Shown here in pieces: positions 54,635 through 64,000 of a stretch of 64,000 nt of DNA (the first letter of the stretch is position 1; each line of letters begins with the position of its first letter). Made by a program: the position numbers and the translations under genes. A model generated the notes under the pieces. It saw nothing but the letters and a program-made list of their open reading frames with translations. It searched no databases and had not been told where the DNA came from. Origin of the DNA: Heliopora coerulea (lineage: Eukaryota; Cnidaria; Anthozoa; Scleralcyonacea; Helioporidae); NCBI GenBank assembly GCA_030142905.1, contig JASJOG010000518.1, forward strand, positions 62,001 to 126,000. Direction: 5' to 3'.

Positions 54635-54668
54635 ACTGAAGATGGCATCTTGAAGTTGTCGAAACATG
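54635..54668 (+). ncRNA. Hammerhead-like motif, foldback E, right arm
   Basis: Inverted identical copy of the motif at 54,446-54,478. Confidence 0.38.
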
Positions 54669-55099
54669 TATGCTTTTAAAAAATATATCGTTCACTTTAA
54701 ATGTGTATTGACTTTGCTGCTACTGAGAAATTATGGTAAAATGCTACATAAATAAGACTGGAAAGGCTGTTAACAAGGAATGTTGTGATAGATTCATAAA
54801 AGAGAATGAATCAAAATTAATAACAGAGGATGTGTTTCAATACGAAGGTGAAAAGTAATCATATTCTACATGCGAACAGATGCCAGTGATGGCCACCAGT
54901 AATATCAAGGAAAAGAATATTTATAATACGATGGAGTTTGTAATTGAAAAAATAGAGAAGTGTGGTGAACATTTTTTCCACATAGACAACAAGCAGTTTG
55001 ATGAGGAAGACTTTTCAAAATCGTTCATACCATCATTTTGTTTAACAGTATCAAGGTGATAAAATAACATGTGATTATAATATATATGATATTAACTGC

Positions 55100-55516
55100 A
55101 TGGATAAGAAGCAGTTGTATATCACACTTAGTCACACAACCAAGTTCAATCATATTCATTTAGACGAGAAGTTGTTAAATAAATGTTATATAAACCACCA
55201 ATTATCGGAGCTAGAATTAGTAAATACTAAACAAAATTCGCCTTTTAAAAACGGAAAAGTCTATGAGGTTATTTTTGATAACGAGTCAGCATATGTAGGC
55301 AGCAAGAGTCAAGAGCTAGAGACTAGACTAAAATGGCACAAAAATAACAAAAGCCAAGTTTATAAGTACAAGAATAATAAACCAGATATAAGGTAAATCG
55401 TTAATTCACCGTGCAAAGATAGAAAAGAATTGGGATGAATATAAGGAGAGTATATCAGAGAATATTCAATGAAATATGGTGATAAATTATTAAATAAAAG
55501 ATGCAACCCATTTGCA
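55100..55516 (+). pseudogene. GIY-YIG domain at the C-terminus of the Polinton helicase
   Basis: The frame 55,100-55,396 starts with the helicase end (MDKKQLYITLSHTTKF), then NGKVYEVIFDNESAYVGSKS, a GIY-YIG signature (VYEVIF...AYVGS), then RLKWHKNNKSQVYKY. The rest reads on with one frame change to about 55,510, where a PLE remnant interrupts it. A GIY-YIG nuclease joined to a helicase would cut or process DNA branches. It is distinct in sequence from the PLE GIY-YIG domains here. Confidence 0.62.
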
Positions 55517-56241
55517 TGATAAAAATGACAGCCCAGGTCAAAATTTTTAGGTGAAGAACCATGATCAAAACCAAGGCAAAACAAGTTCAAATATTTTAAA
55601 ATAAGTTGAATTCTAACATTTCGTTGCAACGTGCAACATCTTCAGTGTTAAATTACAAGGTTGGATAAATATATTGTTTATAGCTATATGTATCGATGCC
55701 GCAGTGCATCATATTTGGGGCAAACACGCCACCACTTGTATACATGTATCTCGAAGCACATGGGAGTCTTGCCATTGATGGGAAAGAAACGAGCCATTCA
55801 TTCACTCTGAAGCATTATTGCTCATACTCATTGAAGTGGACATAGCATCTCTCCCAACGGCTTTAGTATTGTTTCTTCTTGCCTCTCTAATTCGAATTTT
55901 GAACTTCTTCTTCAGGAAAGCCTACTTATTTCTAAGCTCAAATCTCCGTTCAACGAAAATATCTCTTCCACACCTCTTTCTTTGTTTTAGTCTTACACTC
56001 AGTCACTTCTCTTGTAGCTTCTTATTTGTCACCTTATTTTGATTGTTTTATTGATTAATTAACCACATGTAAATAAATATATTATTCTCGCCAACCTTGT
56101 AATTTAACACTCTGAATATGTTGCACTTTGCAGCGAAACATTAGAATTCAACTTATTTGAACTTGTCTTGCCTTGGTTTTGATCATGGTTCTTCACCTAA
56201 AAATTTTGAGCTGGGCTCTCATTTTTATCCTCACGTTTTCC
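55517..56241. mobile_element. PLE fragment F with inverted tail at its 5' side
   Basis: Arms 55,517-55,690 and 56,070-56,241 are diverged inverted copies of the same 3' tail. Both hold the motif CACTGAAGATGTTGCACG or its variant with ACGAAATG / GCGAAACAT. The interior carries endonuclease remnants on + (below). It lies in the C-terminal region of the Polinton helicase/GIY-YIG gene. Confidence 0.72.
55690..55990 (+). pseudogene. PLE GIY-YIG remnant (family 6)
   Basis: Decayed frame with YLGQTRHHLYT near 55,705 (YIG-like, then His, Arg), followed by the helical C-terminal part ending about 55,990. Several stops. Confidence 0.55.
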
Positions 56242-56514
56242 ACCCGGAAAGTCTATAGCCATTATGCAACCTATTATGTAAGGAGATTAAACACCATTAC
56301 GAAATAGAAGACGAAGATGAATTAAGATTGAGAGCCAGATTGGAGGAAAGGATAAAGGTTAAAGAGTATGGTGACATGTTAGTAATAGATAATATTATAA
56401 AAGGCATGCGGATAAAGACAAAATCTAGATTTAACGAACAAACCAAAGAAGATGCATATGAGAAAATCATTAAGAAGAAAGAATTAATAAACAAACTAAT
56501 GGTCAAATTTGAAT
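56242..56514 (+). pseudogene. Polinton remnant, probably the tail of the helicase/GIY-YIG protein
   Basis: The frame 56,286-56,514 is charged and helical (RARLEERIKVKEYGDMLVID; KKKELINKLMVKFE). It follows directly after the PLE insertion and is in the same orientation; that it is the C-terminus of the upstream gene is inference. Confidence 0.4.
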
Positions 56515-57414
56515 AATAGCCTAAGATACCATATTGAACGATTTATTATATGAGATAATTTTATGGTATCACAAGACAGTATCATAAGATTGTAACATGA
56601 ATAAATGTCATTGAATGGTCGGTTGCTTCATTTGTATGAATTTAGACTGATAGAATATTTGTACCAGATTGAGTCAAAGTGCCATGAAATATAAGACACA
56701 TTCACTAGCGAATAAAAAAACAATGCTCAGAAAAGCTTCCTCTGAAATTTCTAATCTGATTTCTGGCGACTTTTACAAAAAATAGACAAGGATTTTCAAT
56801 GGTAGCGACTTGTGGAGTAATTAATATTGTTTGTTAGTGCTCACACAACAATTGCAAATATATTTAACATTTTAACCTTGTTGTAAAAGATTGATCAGGA
56901 GCTTTAAGAACTATTCTTCTGTGCACGCTTCACAAATGGACACTGAAAAATGTGAAAAATTTGCAAAAATTCAAGGAAGCACTGATGGTCTAAAAGATAT
57001 CCCTCTTAATACCAGTGGTGTGACAGCGATTTTATAGAAAATAGCCCCAACATTTGACTTTTTAATTACCTAAGCTAAATTTTATATATATTACAATACT
57101 GCAACACAGTTTTCTTTTAATATAACATTTATTGTAAAATTCAAAATACCAGGACATCAATTTTGTCTTTGAGCTTTCCTCATTTACATAGTTTTGTCAT
57201 GGTGTTGAAATTAACAAACTTTGTGTTCACTGAAGCGTTTATAAAAACGCCCATATTTCTGATTTTAAGTTTATGGTTCACGAAATGTCCAAATGTTGAA
57301 GTGTTCAGTTTCATACAGATACGATAAACCATACCATTTCACATCACGAGCGTGTTATATTCTGCGAATTTTCAGCCAATGAAATGTCTCTGACTCAATG
57401 CAGTATTTCACGTA
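56515..57414. other. No feature recognised
   Basis: AT-rich, no open frame or repeat ends identified. The Polinton right terminus, if present, should be here, but I found no inverted partner. Confidence 0.5.
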
Positions 57415-57450
57415 TGATGATGATGATGAAGATGATGACAACTTTATTTA
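57415..57450 (-). repeat. 3' tail of a CR1-like LINE with GAT repeats
   Basis: On + the sequence is GATGATGATGAAGATGATG and then ACAACTTTATT, the LINE 3' terminus. The rest of this LINE continues after the Tigger insertion at 59,712. Confidence 0.65.
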
Positions 57451-57727
57451 CAGTGCATCCTCGATTATCCGAAAAAAAATCGCCCATGTGCGATACGCGC
57501 ATTGAACTAGTCAACGGTGTTTCCGACAATACCGAAACAGTCAGAGTCTTTCAATAAAACGACCAAACACAAAAAGGAACTGCTTTAAATGTGTATTTCA
57601 ACGTTAGATTAAAGCAATCGGCAAAAAAAGGGCGCCCGCGTTTTTAATATCAGCGATAATATAACAAATTAAACGTCGTGTAGGATTAACAAATAAACAT
57701 TCCTTAACAAACGGTTAAGCGTTCGTT

Positions 57728-59424
57728 ATGGCGTCTACTTCTGCTGGTTCTACCACAGTTTCCAAGGAATCTGCAGCATACTCCTCCAACCCGAATGCTT
57801 CTGGGAGCAGTGCCACTTATTCCGGGCTTACCACAAGTGGGAAACGTAAAAGGAAAGTACTTTCTATCAAGGACAAACTTTCGATTTTGAAAGAGCTTGA
57901 GACTGTTCGGGCCACAGTTATTGCGGAGAAGTATGGCGTTGGTAAGTCAACTATTAGTGATATAAAAAAGAAAAAAGAAACCTTTTTGAAGTTTAAAGAT
58001 AAACAACTGATATGGGCATGAGAAAGAAGGCTAAAGTGATGAAGTTGGGTGAAGATATGAGACATGATGAGGCTGTATATATTTGGTTTAAGCAAAAAAG
58101 GATGGAAGGTATGCCAATAACTGGCCCTATTCTGTGTGAAAAAGCAGTTCAGCTACATAAAAAGCTACATGGGCAAGATTCAACATTTAGTGCTAGTTCT
58201 GGATGGCAATGGCGTTTTTGCAAAAGACATGGAATACGAAATCTTTCAATTGAGGGTGAAAAGCTATCAGCTAATCCAGAGGCAAGCGAAGATTTTATTA
58301 CAGATTTCTCCGAGTTTGTGGAAAAGAATCAGCTATGCTCTGACCAGATTTTTAACTGTGACGAGACTGGTCTCAATTTCAGGCTTTTACCAGACAAGAC
58401 ACTTGCTGTTTCTTTTGAAAAATCAGCCGATGGTAGAAAGAAAAGCAAAGAATGGGTAACCATAAATGCTTGCTCAAATGCTTCTGGAAGTATAAAACTA
58501 CCACTTCAGGTCATTGGTAAAGCCAAATGTCCTAGATGTTTTAAGTCAGTAAGGATGAATTTATTGCCTGTTGAATATTGTGGTCAAAAGAATGCTTGGA
58601 TGACTAGCGACATTTTTTACAAATGGTTTCACAATTCTTTTGTACCTACTGTTCGTAGCAAGCTAGAATCCCTAGGTCTAGAAAAAAAGGCTGCATTAGT
58701 TCTAGATAACTGTCCTTCACATCCAAATGTTGAAGACCTTATTAGCAGTGATGGAAAAATTTCGGCACTTTACCTGCCACCTGTTACATCACTTACCCAG
58801 CCCATGGATCAAGGTGTTTTAGTGGCACTCAAATGTCGGTATTGGAAGAAGCTGCTGAGAAAGCTTTTAATAGAAGATGATGTTGGTAGATCTATAATAG
58901 ATTTTTTGAAATCCATAGACATGAATGCCGTTGTTCACATCATGTCTGATTCATGGGATGAGATTGAAGCATCGACATTAAGAAAGTCATGGCAAAAAAT
59001 TCTTCCAATACCAAAGGACACTGAAGAGGAAGTTGAAGAATCTACAGTTTCAGATAGGGAAGATGAGGAAGAATTACTGCAAGGATTTCGACAATTAGGT
59101 CATGAACTTGATTCAGGAGATCTTCAAACTTGGTTAAACTGTGATCAAAATGACCCTGTCTTTCAGATATTAACTGATGATGAAATGTGTGAGCAAGTTT
59201 CATCTGAACCCCAAGAGGAGGAAGATGAGCCAGAAGATGAGCACTGTCATTGTACAGTGTCCAATTCTGAAGCTGCTCGTATGTTTGAAAAATGCCTAAT
59301 ATGGCTTGAACATCAACCAGAAGCCAACCAGTACAACATATCTACTTTGAAACAGCTTCATAAATTAGCAGTGCACAAGAGAACTGCATCATTGAGACAG
59401 TGGACATTAACAGATGTTTCCTAA
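57728..59424 (+). pseudogene. Tigger/Jerky-type transposase, one frameshift
   Basis: The N-terminal frame 57,728-58,021 has a psq/CENP-B helix-turn-helix (KRKVLSIKDKLSILKELE; AEKYGVGKSTISDIKKKK). The frame 58,012-59,424 has the HTH_CENP-B region and the DDE domain: first Asp in NCDETGLNFR, second in LVLDNCPSHP, third Asp in SLTQPMDQGV. A one-base shift near 58,005 separates the two. The C-terminus is acidic (Glu/Asp stretches). All three catalytic residues are present. Confidence 0.92.
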
Positions 59425-59645
59425 AAAATAGTTGAGGACAAGTCATAGGCGTACAGTTTTATCATATTCACACAATTGACATTGCACCATTTCAATTCAT
59501 GCAATACATAGCACAAACTTTTTTTTACAATATTAACAACTAAATTTCTTGTGATTCTTGTAAGTCCTGTAAAAGAGAAAAAATGTATATTTAATATTAA
59601 TACAGTAATGTAAAAATGCTGTAAATAATGACTAATATTATACTT
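59425..59645. other. Tigger 3' non-coding region
   Basis: Non-coding sequence between the transposase stop and the right TIR. Confidence 0.6.
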
Positions 59646-59711
59646 CACTTATCCGAACATTTTTTTTGGGCTCGTGTCCAAAGGGGTTCAGATAAGTGAG
59701 GATGCACTGTA

Positions 59712-61363
59712 TTCACATTAGCCTCATCAACATAAGCTGGTTTCCATGAAGGGCATGAACAAAAAAAAATGTGTACAAATTACAAGAGATTCATTAGTTA
59801 AGGTCTACACTAATACCTAAGGTATTTACAATGGAAGCTAGGACTAGGTAGTGAAAAGATATATTCAGAATTAAAAGTATATTTACAGAGTTAAATGTTA
59901 AGTGCTGTAGGCGATACTGTGAGCAGCGATTTTAATTTCAAGCCTCAAGAAAGAAGTGCACCTTCTCATTTGCTCAGGTAAACTATTTCATAGTTTAGCT
60001 CTGTCAAACAAAAAGCTTTTTTTCATGCTGTTTCTACGCGGTTTTGGTAAAGAAAGTTTAAGCAACGCAGCACGTAGACCATAATCTAAAACATCGCTTC
60101 TAAAGGTAAAGAGGTTTGAGAGGCATTTTGGACCCATGTTGTTCAATATTTTAAACATTTTTGACTTCGTCCTTTTCCTTTGAACTTTCAAAGGTTCCCA
60201 ATTTAATGCATGCAGAGCAATCGAGTGATCTACATCATTATGCATAATTGTTATTATTCAGGCAGATCTGTTTTGCAATTTTTGAAGCCTCTTTGATTTG
60301 GTTTCACCAAAACCATCTAATACTTCACAACAATAGTCGAATTGTGGATGTATAATAGTGAATCTTTGTCAACAAAATCTTTTAAGTGTCTAAGGGCTGA
60401 TATTCTGGAAGTTATTTTTTTACAAATATAGTTAGTGTTGTTTTTCCAAGACAAGTGCTGATCAATTATTACTCCAAGAGTTTTACATTCATTAACTTGA
60501 CTGATTGATTTGTCATCAATTTTAATATTGGGTAGTGCATTTGATATACTCTTTATCATTGGCTTACATTCGATGATCATAAATTCAGTCTTTGCCACAT
60601 TCAGGCTACGTTTGTTGACGACTAACCATTTTTTGAGGGTGTCTAAGTCAGAGTTCATTGCAATCTCTACATCTGCAATTGTTTCCCCACTTGTCGTCAT
60701 ATTAGTGTCATCTGCAAACAAGCTGGGTTTTGAATTTTTAAGACAACTAGGCAAATCATTAATATATAATAAAAAGAGTAAAGGTCCCAGAATAGAGCCC
60801 TGAGGTACGCCACACTTTATCTTTCTTTCAGATGAGAAATGCCCATTAACCTGGCAAACTTGGCTGTGGTCCCAGAGATAAGATTTTAAGAGAGCTAGAG
60901 CACTTCCTTTTATTCCACATGCCTCCATTTTACAAAGTAAAATTTGATGGTCTACAGTATCGGATGCTTTTTTTAAATCGATAAAGACTACCAGGTTAAA
61001 GAGCCTTTTATCAACATTCATGTACCAGTTCCTGGTACAATCCAATAGAGCCAAAGCTGTTGGGTGGAATTTTCGAAAGCCAAATTGATTTTCACTCAAA
61101 ATATTATAGTCTGTTAAGTATGTGTACAATTGCTCATATAATATTCTTTGAAATACTTTGCTAATTCCTGGCAGGATCAAAATTGGTCAGTAGTTACCAG
61201 GCAAATTTAGACAGCCATTCTTAAAAAGAGGAAGTACTCTGCCCACTTTCCATTTCGAAAGAAGTGAACAAAGTGTCATAGCTAGATTAAAGATATAGGT
61301 CAAGCTGTCCAAAATTACTGGTGCAGCTATTTTGAAAATTTTTGATGAGATATTATCTAAACC
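59712..61363 (-). pseudogene. CR1-like LINE (second copy), RT and C-terminal part
   Basis: The frame 61,180-60,317 reads SENQFGFRKFHPTALALLDC, VFIDLKKASDTVDHQILLCK (motif A), [20 protein letters not shown] (motif B) and SLFADDTNMTTS (motif C with both Asp). A C-terminal piece lies at 60,245-59,988. Motif A has Ser for the usual Phe (KASDTVD). A frame break near 60,310 separates the ends. The LINE is 5'-truncated at 61,363 by the hAT element. Confidence 0.86.
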
Positions 61364-61599
61364 CAGGAGCTGCGAGGGGGGACTTCAACCCCCCACTTCT
61401 TATCCTAAGAAAAATAATTTAATCTTCAAAAAACGGAATTTGCCACCAAAAAAAAAAAACCTAAATGTTAATAGATTGCATGTATAAACTGCTAATTTTA
61501 AAATGTAGTCCAAAGCATCGCAAAAATTTAAACAATCCCAAACCAACGGTAGTCAAAACCATTGTGTTTACCTAACATGAAGTAGTCAACGAAAAAAAG

Positions 61600-62150
61600 A
61601 CCTTACTGCTGGACAATGCAAAATGACTGCAGATTTAAAGTGACTGACGCGACTGATTCACCACTTTCATTTACATTTTGCATTGCAATAATGAAGTTCA
61701 AACAGTTGTTTTTATTTTTCTTTGTTTTCGAATCAGCATTTGTGGCTCAAAGTATACATTATGACAAAATTTATTCAATATCTTCAACCATGTCTAAAAA
61801 ACTCACAACAAAGTGTTTCATGGATGTTTTGGTGGTGCAGATGGAAAGAGAATCTTTGATCATGATGCCTTTATATTTATGCATTAAATATTTTAAAAGA
61901 ATAAAATATAGCTCTGGTCATCCTGGATCATTCAATCCTGCTGTTATAATGAACAAAGTACATATGATCTACAGTAACATGAACAACAAAGCACGATCTT
62001 CAGAAGTTACAAGTATTAAAAAGAAAAAGGCGACAAAAACTTCAGACTACTTTTAAAAAGTGAGCAATGTTCTGTTCCACCGGCAGGTTAGTTTATTTAT
62101 TTCTGTGAAGTTACGTTAATTTGCTGGTTATCTCTATTTTTTTAAAAAAA
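61600..62150 (+). other. hAT 5' region, possibly exon 1
   Basis: A frame 61,616-62,056 exists but has no recognisable domain. KKKKATKTSDYF at its end, and the acceptor-like TTCCTAG at 62,180, might suggest an upstream exon. Not supported otherwise. Confidence 0.25.
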
Positions 62151-62194
62151 CACTTTTAGAATCTTTTCTCAAAAATTCCTAGGACTCAATTACC

Positions 62195-64000
62195 GTGACA
62201 GGTGAACTAGAAACTACAATATCTGTGACCGACCAATTACCTCCTTCAACTCAACAGCAAAATAAATCATCTAGTGAAGGTGAAGGTGTAAACATAATAG
62301 GACAAGGGCCATTTCAACCAACAAACTTCGCCTTTCCGAAAAAAACATATGGAAAACAAAATCGCGCATTTCAACCAAACTGGTTTACTGAATTTCCCTG
62401 GCTTCACTATAACGAAAAAAAAATGATTCTGCATTGTGTTTTGTTTGCATACAACAAAATGCAAAATCAAATCTTCACACAGCTAGAAAAAAAAGAATGT
62501 GCTTTTATTTCAGCAGGCTTTTCCAACTGGAAAAAAGTTTTGACACGATTCAAAGAGCATCAAATTTCTGATTGTCATAAGATGGCAGTTGAGTACCATA
62601 CTAGTATTCCCAAAACATGGTAATATACTTGAAATATCCAACAATATTGCAAAAAAGACAATGGCAACAAACCGCAAGTGTTTCATTAAAATCATAGCGT
62701 GTTTGCAATATCTTGCTCGGCAAGGTCAGGCCATTCAAAGTCATACTGATGACGAATCAAATCTCAGTGGTTAGAAAAGAAAGAAGATAAATACACGTCG
62801 CACAATATTCAAAATGAAGTCATATCCATCATGGCTAATAATGTAATCCAGGATCTAGTGTTAGATATTCAAAGTGGGTTTTTCTCTATCGTCTGTGATG
62901 AATAGACCGATTTAAGCAACAAGGAACAGTTAACCACATGTATTCAATGGGTTGATAAACATCTAGATGTGCATGAAGATTTTCTTGGATATTTCCACAT
63001 ACCCCATATTTCTGCCCAGACAATTGTATCAGTTATACAGGATGTGTTAACGAGACTGCAGTTGTCATTAAGTTACCTTAGATGGCAATGCTTTGACAGA
63101 GCCAGCAATATGCTTGGGCAAAAAACTGGGGTAGCCAAGAGAATTCAGGACCTTCAACCAAAGGCCCATCCAACTCGCTGCCATGGACATTCATTAAGCC
63201 TAAGTGTAAAGGACACAGCAAAAGAAGCTGTAAACCTAATAAAGTTTTCTCCAAAACGTGAAAATCAACTAGAAATAAAAGTAAACCTTGAAATAGAAGA
63301 GAGTATATCAGCAGCCAATGACATCATAAAATTGTGTCCCACAAGATGGACAGTACATGCATCATGTTTTCAACGAATCTTGGACAATTACTCGGCTCTC
63401 CTTCAAGAGTGGATTGTTTGCCTTGATGAAAAACTTCAACTGGACATACGTGGACGGATAATTGGTTGCCAAGCTCAGATGAAAACCTTTGACTTCTTCT
63501 TTGGACTGGACCTGGGACTGCGTCTGTTTTCTCATCCAGATAACTTATCAAAAACATCGTAAATGACAAAGATGTGCACTGTGAGTGGACAACGGATCGC
63601 TAACAGTACAAAAGAAGTTCTGCAAAAGATATGGAATGATGATAGTTTCAAGTTATTCTATGGAACAGTTTTACTAAAGAGCAAAGACTACCCATCAATT
63701 TCCAAACCAATGCTACCTCGAAAAAGACGTGCACCTAACAGGATTGAGATTGGAACTGGGAAACCATCATATCCCACCACAGCACAAGACATTATAGATG
63801 CGTATACTTTGAAGCCATTGACTTGATGATAAATGCTATTGACAATCGCTTCAAGCAGCCACGTTTTGATGCATATGCAAAGATGGAATCTTTTCTGGTG
63901 AAGGCTTTAAACTCTGGAGATTATTCAGCAGAGTTAGAATTCGTTAAGGCAAATTATAGTGATGATGTGAACATTGGAGCATTAATTGCCCAGCTCAAGA
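62195..64000 (+). pseudogene. hAT transposase (ZMYM1/TTF type), C-terminus outside window
   Basis: The frame 62,195-62,623 has a TTF zinc-finger-like segment (GPFQPTNFAF, FQPNWFTEFPWLHY, KKECAFISAGFSNWKK). The second region (62,790-63,562) has FFSIVCDE followed by a stop where a Tyr is usual, then TDLSNKEQLT; WQCFDRASNM (usually FDGASNM); and RCHGHSLSLS. The third (63,563 on) includes KRRAPNRI near the dimerisation region. The two DNA-binding and catalytic Asp regions are visible, but two frameshifts and one stop break it. Confidence 0.82.

Larger units (their letters stand above)
54394..54751. mobile_element. PLE-tail foldback element E (332 bp) with 13-bp target duplication
   Basis: AAATGCTACATAA flanks it at 54,394-54,406 and 54,739-54,751. 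The terminal inverted arms of about 65 bp (54,414-54,478 and 54,635-54,699) each contain ACTGAAGATGGCATC...GTCGAAACATG. The middle has no coding sequence. Deleting the insert and one duplication restores the helicase frame. Confidence 0.88.
54098..55095 (+). pseudogene. SF1 helicase of the Polinton, N-terminus deleted
   Basis: The frame 54,103-54,393 reads YMFGDSNQCNPVEAGSQISY (motif II/III region) and SDRYDNKTFLALDFFLK. After insertion 54,407-54,738 it resumes (KAVNKECCDRFIKEN), and further frames give PVMATSNIKEKNIYN, FIPSFCLTV (motif V/VI neighbourhood) and MDKKQLYITLSHTTKF (motif VI-like LYxxLSxxT). Walker A is missing because of the upstream deletion. It resembles Pif1/RecD-like SF1 enzymes. 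Confidence 0.62.
38700..56514. mobile_element. Decayed Polinton/Maverick (virus-like DNA transposon)
   Basis: About 15 kb of Polinton sequence remain once insertions are excluded: PLE-type at 40,085-41,385, 51,745-52,711, 54,407-54,738 and 55,517-56,241, and a SINE at 43,740. Genes run on - from 45,749 to 38,713 and on + from 45,777 to 56,514. Recognised: packaging ATPase, candidate capsid proteins, integrase remnants, protein-primed PolB and an SF1 helicase. Polintons encode virion proteins, PolB and a retroviral-type integrase and can integrate into animal genomes. No terminal inverted repeats were found. Most genes carry stops or frameshifts. Confidence 0.82.
57451..59709 (+). mobile_element. 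Tigger/pogo-like DNA transposon (2,259 bp), TIRs and TA duplication intact
   Basis: TIR CAGTGCATCCTCGATTATCC at the left; on - the right end reads CAGTGCATCCTCACTTATC. TA flanks both ends (57,449-57,450 and 59,710-59,711). Internally a transposase of about 570 codons, broken by one frameshift. It sits in the 3' tail of the CR1-like LINE. Confidence 0.93.
61364..64000 (+). mobile_element. hAT-family DNA transposon, cut by window end
   Basis: Candidate 5' terminus at 61,364 (CAGGAGCTGCGAGGGGGGAC), placed where the LINE frame breaks off. The coding part from 62,195 to the window end is an hAT transposase resembling the ZMYM1/TTF-finger type. The 3' terminus and 8-bp target duplication are out of view. 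Confidence 0.68.

Noticed and set aside
61616..62056. 146-codon ORF upstream of the hAT transposase
   Set aside because: No domain is recognisable and the hAT frame starts later; kept only as a low-confidence note.

Overview
The window is animal nuclear DNA. A spliced gene with GT-AG introns is embedded in dense, nested transposable elements: Penelope-like elements (PLEs), Gypsy LTR elements, CR1-like and RTE-like LINEs, tRNA-derived SINEs, a Tigger-type element, an hAT element and a decayed Polinton/Maverick. The repertoire, and a recurring intronic 'GGCGTTAG...CAGAGTAAAAT' repeat, suggest an anthozoan cnidarian, most likely a stony coral. That assignment is inference.

The only clear host gene lies on + between 10,969 and 31,490. 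Six exons of a family-1 glycoside hydrolase (beta-glucosidase/lactase-like) join with consistent phases and no stop codons. Both catalytic glutamates are present and the C-terminal tail is hydrophobic. The N-terminal exon(s), roughly the first 90-100 residues, were not found and probably lie left of the window. The introns carry most of the repeats of the left half. Intron 1 (partial) holds an inverted PLE pair that carries duplicated copies of a 965-bp TTAA-flanked element. One PLE arm is split by a mariner-like element, which is itself split by a Gypsy element with 81-bp LTRs. Intron 2 holds a 5'-truncated Gypsy element and a dead RTE-like LINE. Intron 4 holds a GATA satellite, PLE foldbacks, LINE and PLE fragments and SINE copies.

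From 31.5 to 38.7 kb come the gene's 3' end, a duplicated SINE, a near-full-length CR1-like LINE on - (ORF1 with an SGNH-esterase domain; ORF2 endonuclease and RT) and the 3' end of another Gypsy element. From about 38.7 to 56.5 kb lies a decayed Polinton: divergent gene blocks with a packaging ATPase, a candidate major capsid protein, a candidate minor capsid protein, an integrase reduced to its two ends, small membrane proteins, a TFIIB-like zinc ribbon, an HNH endonuclease, and a protein-primed PolB followed by an SF1 helicase with a C-terminal GIY-YIG domain. PLE-derived insertions, several with 10-13 bp target duplications, interrupt it. From 57.4 kb to the end are a CR1-like LINE split by a Tigger element with intact TIRs and TA duplication, and a partial hAT transposon running off the window.

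The less explained signals are: (1) a TATATA/TTATAT box abutting the start codons of many Polinton genes; (2) the PolB-helicase-GIY-YIG arrangement; (3) PLE tails carrying a hammerhead-ribozyme-like CTGANGA...CGAAAC motif, repeatedly found as tail-to-tail inverted pairs; (4) two PLE fragments, 42 kb apart, that begin at the same internal base.
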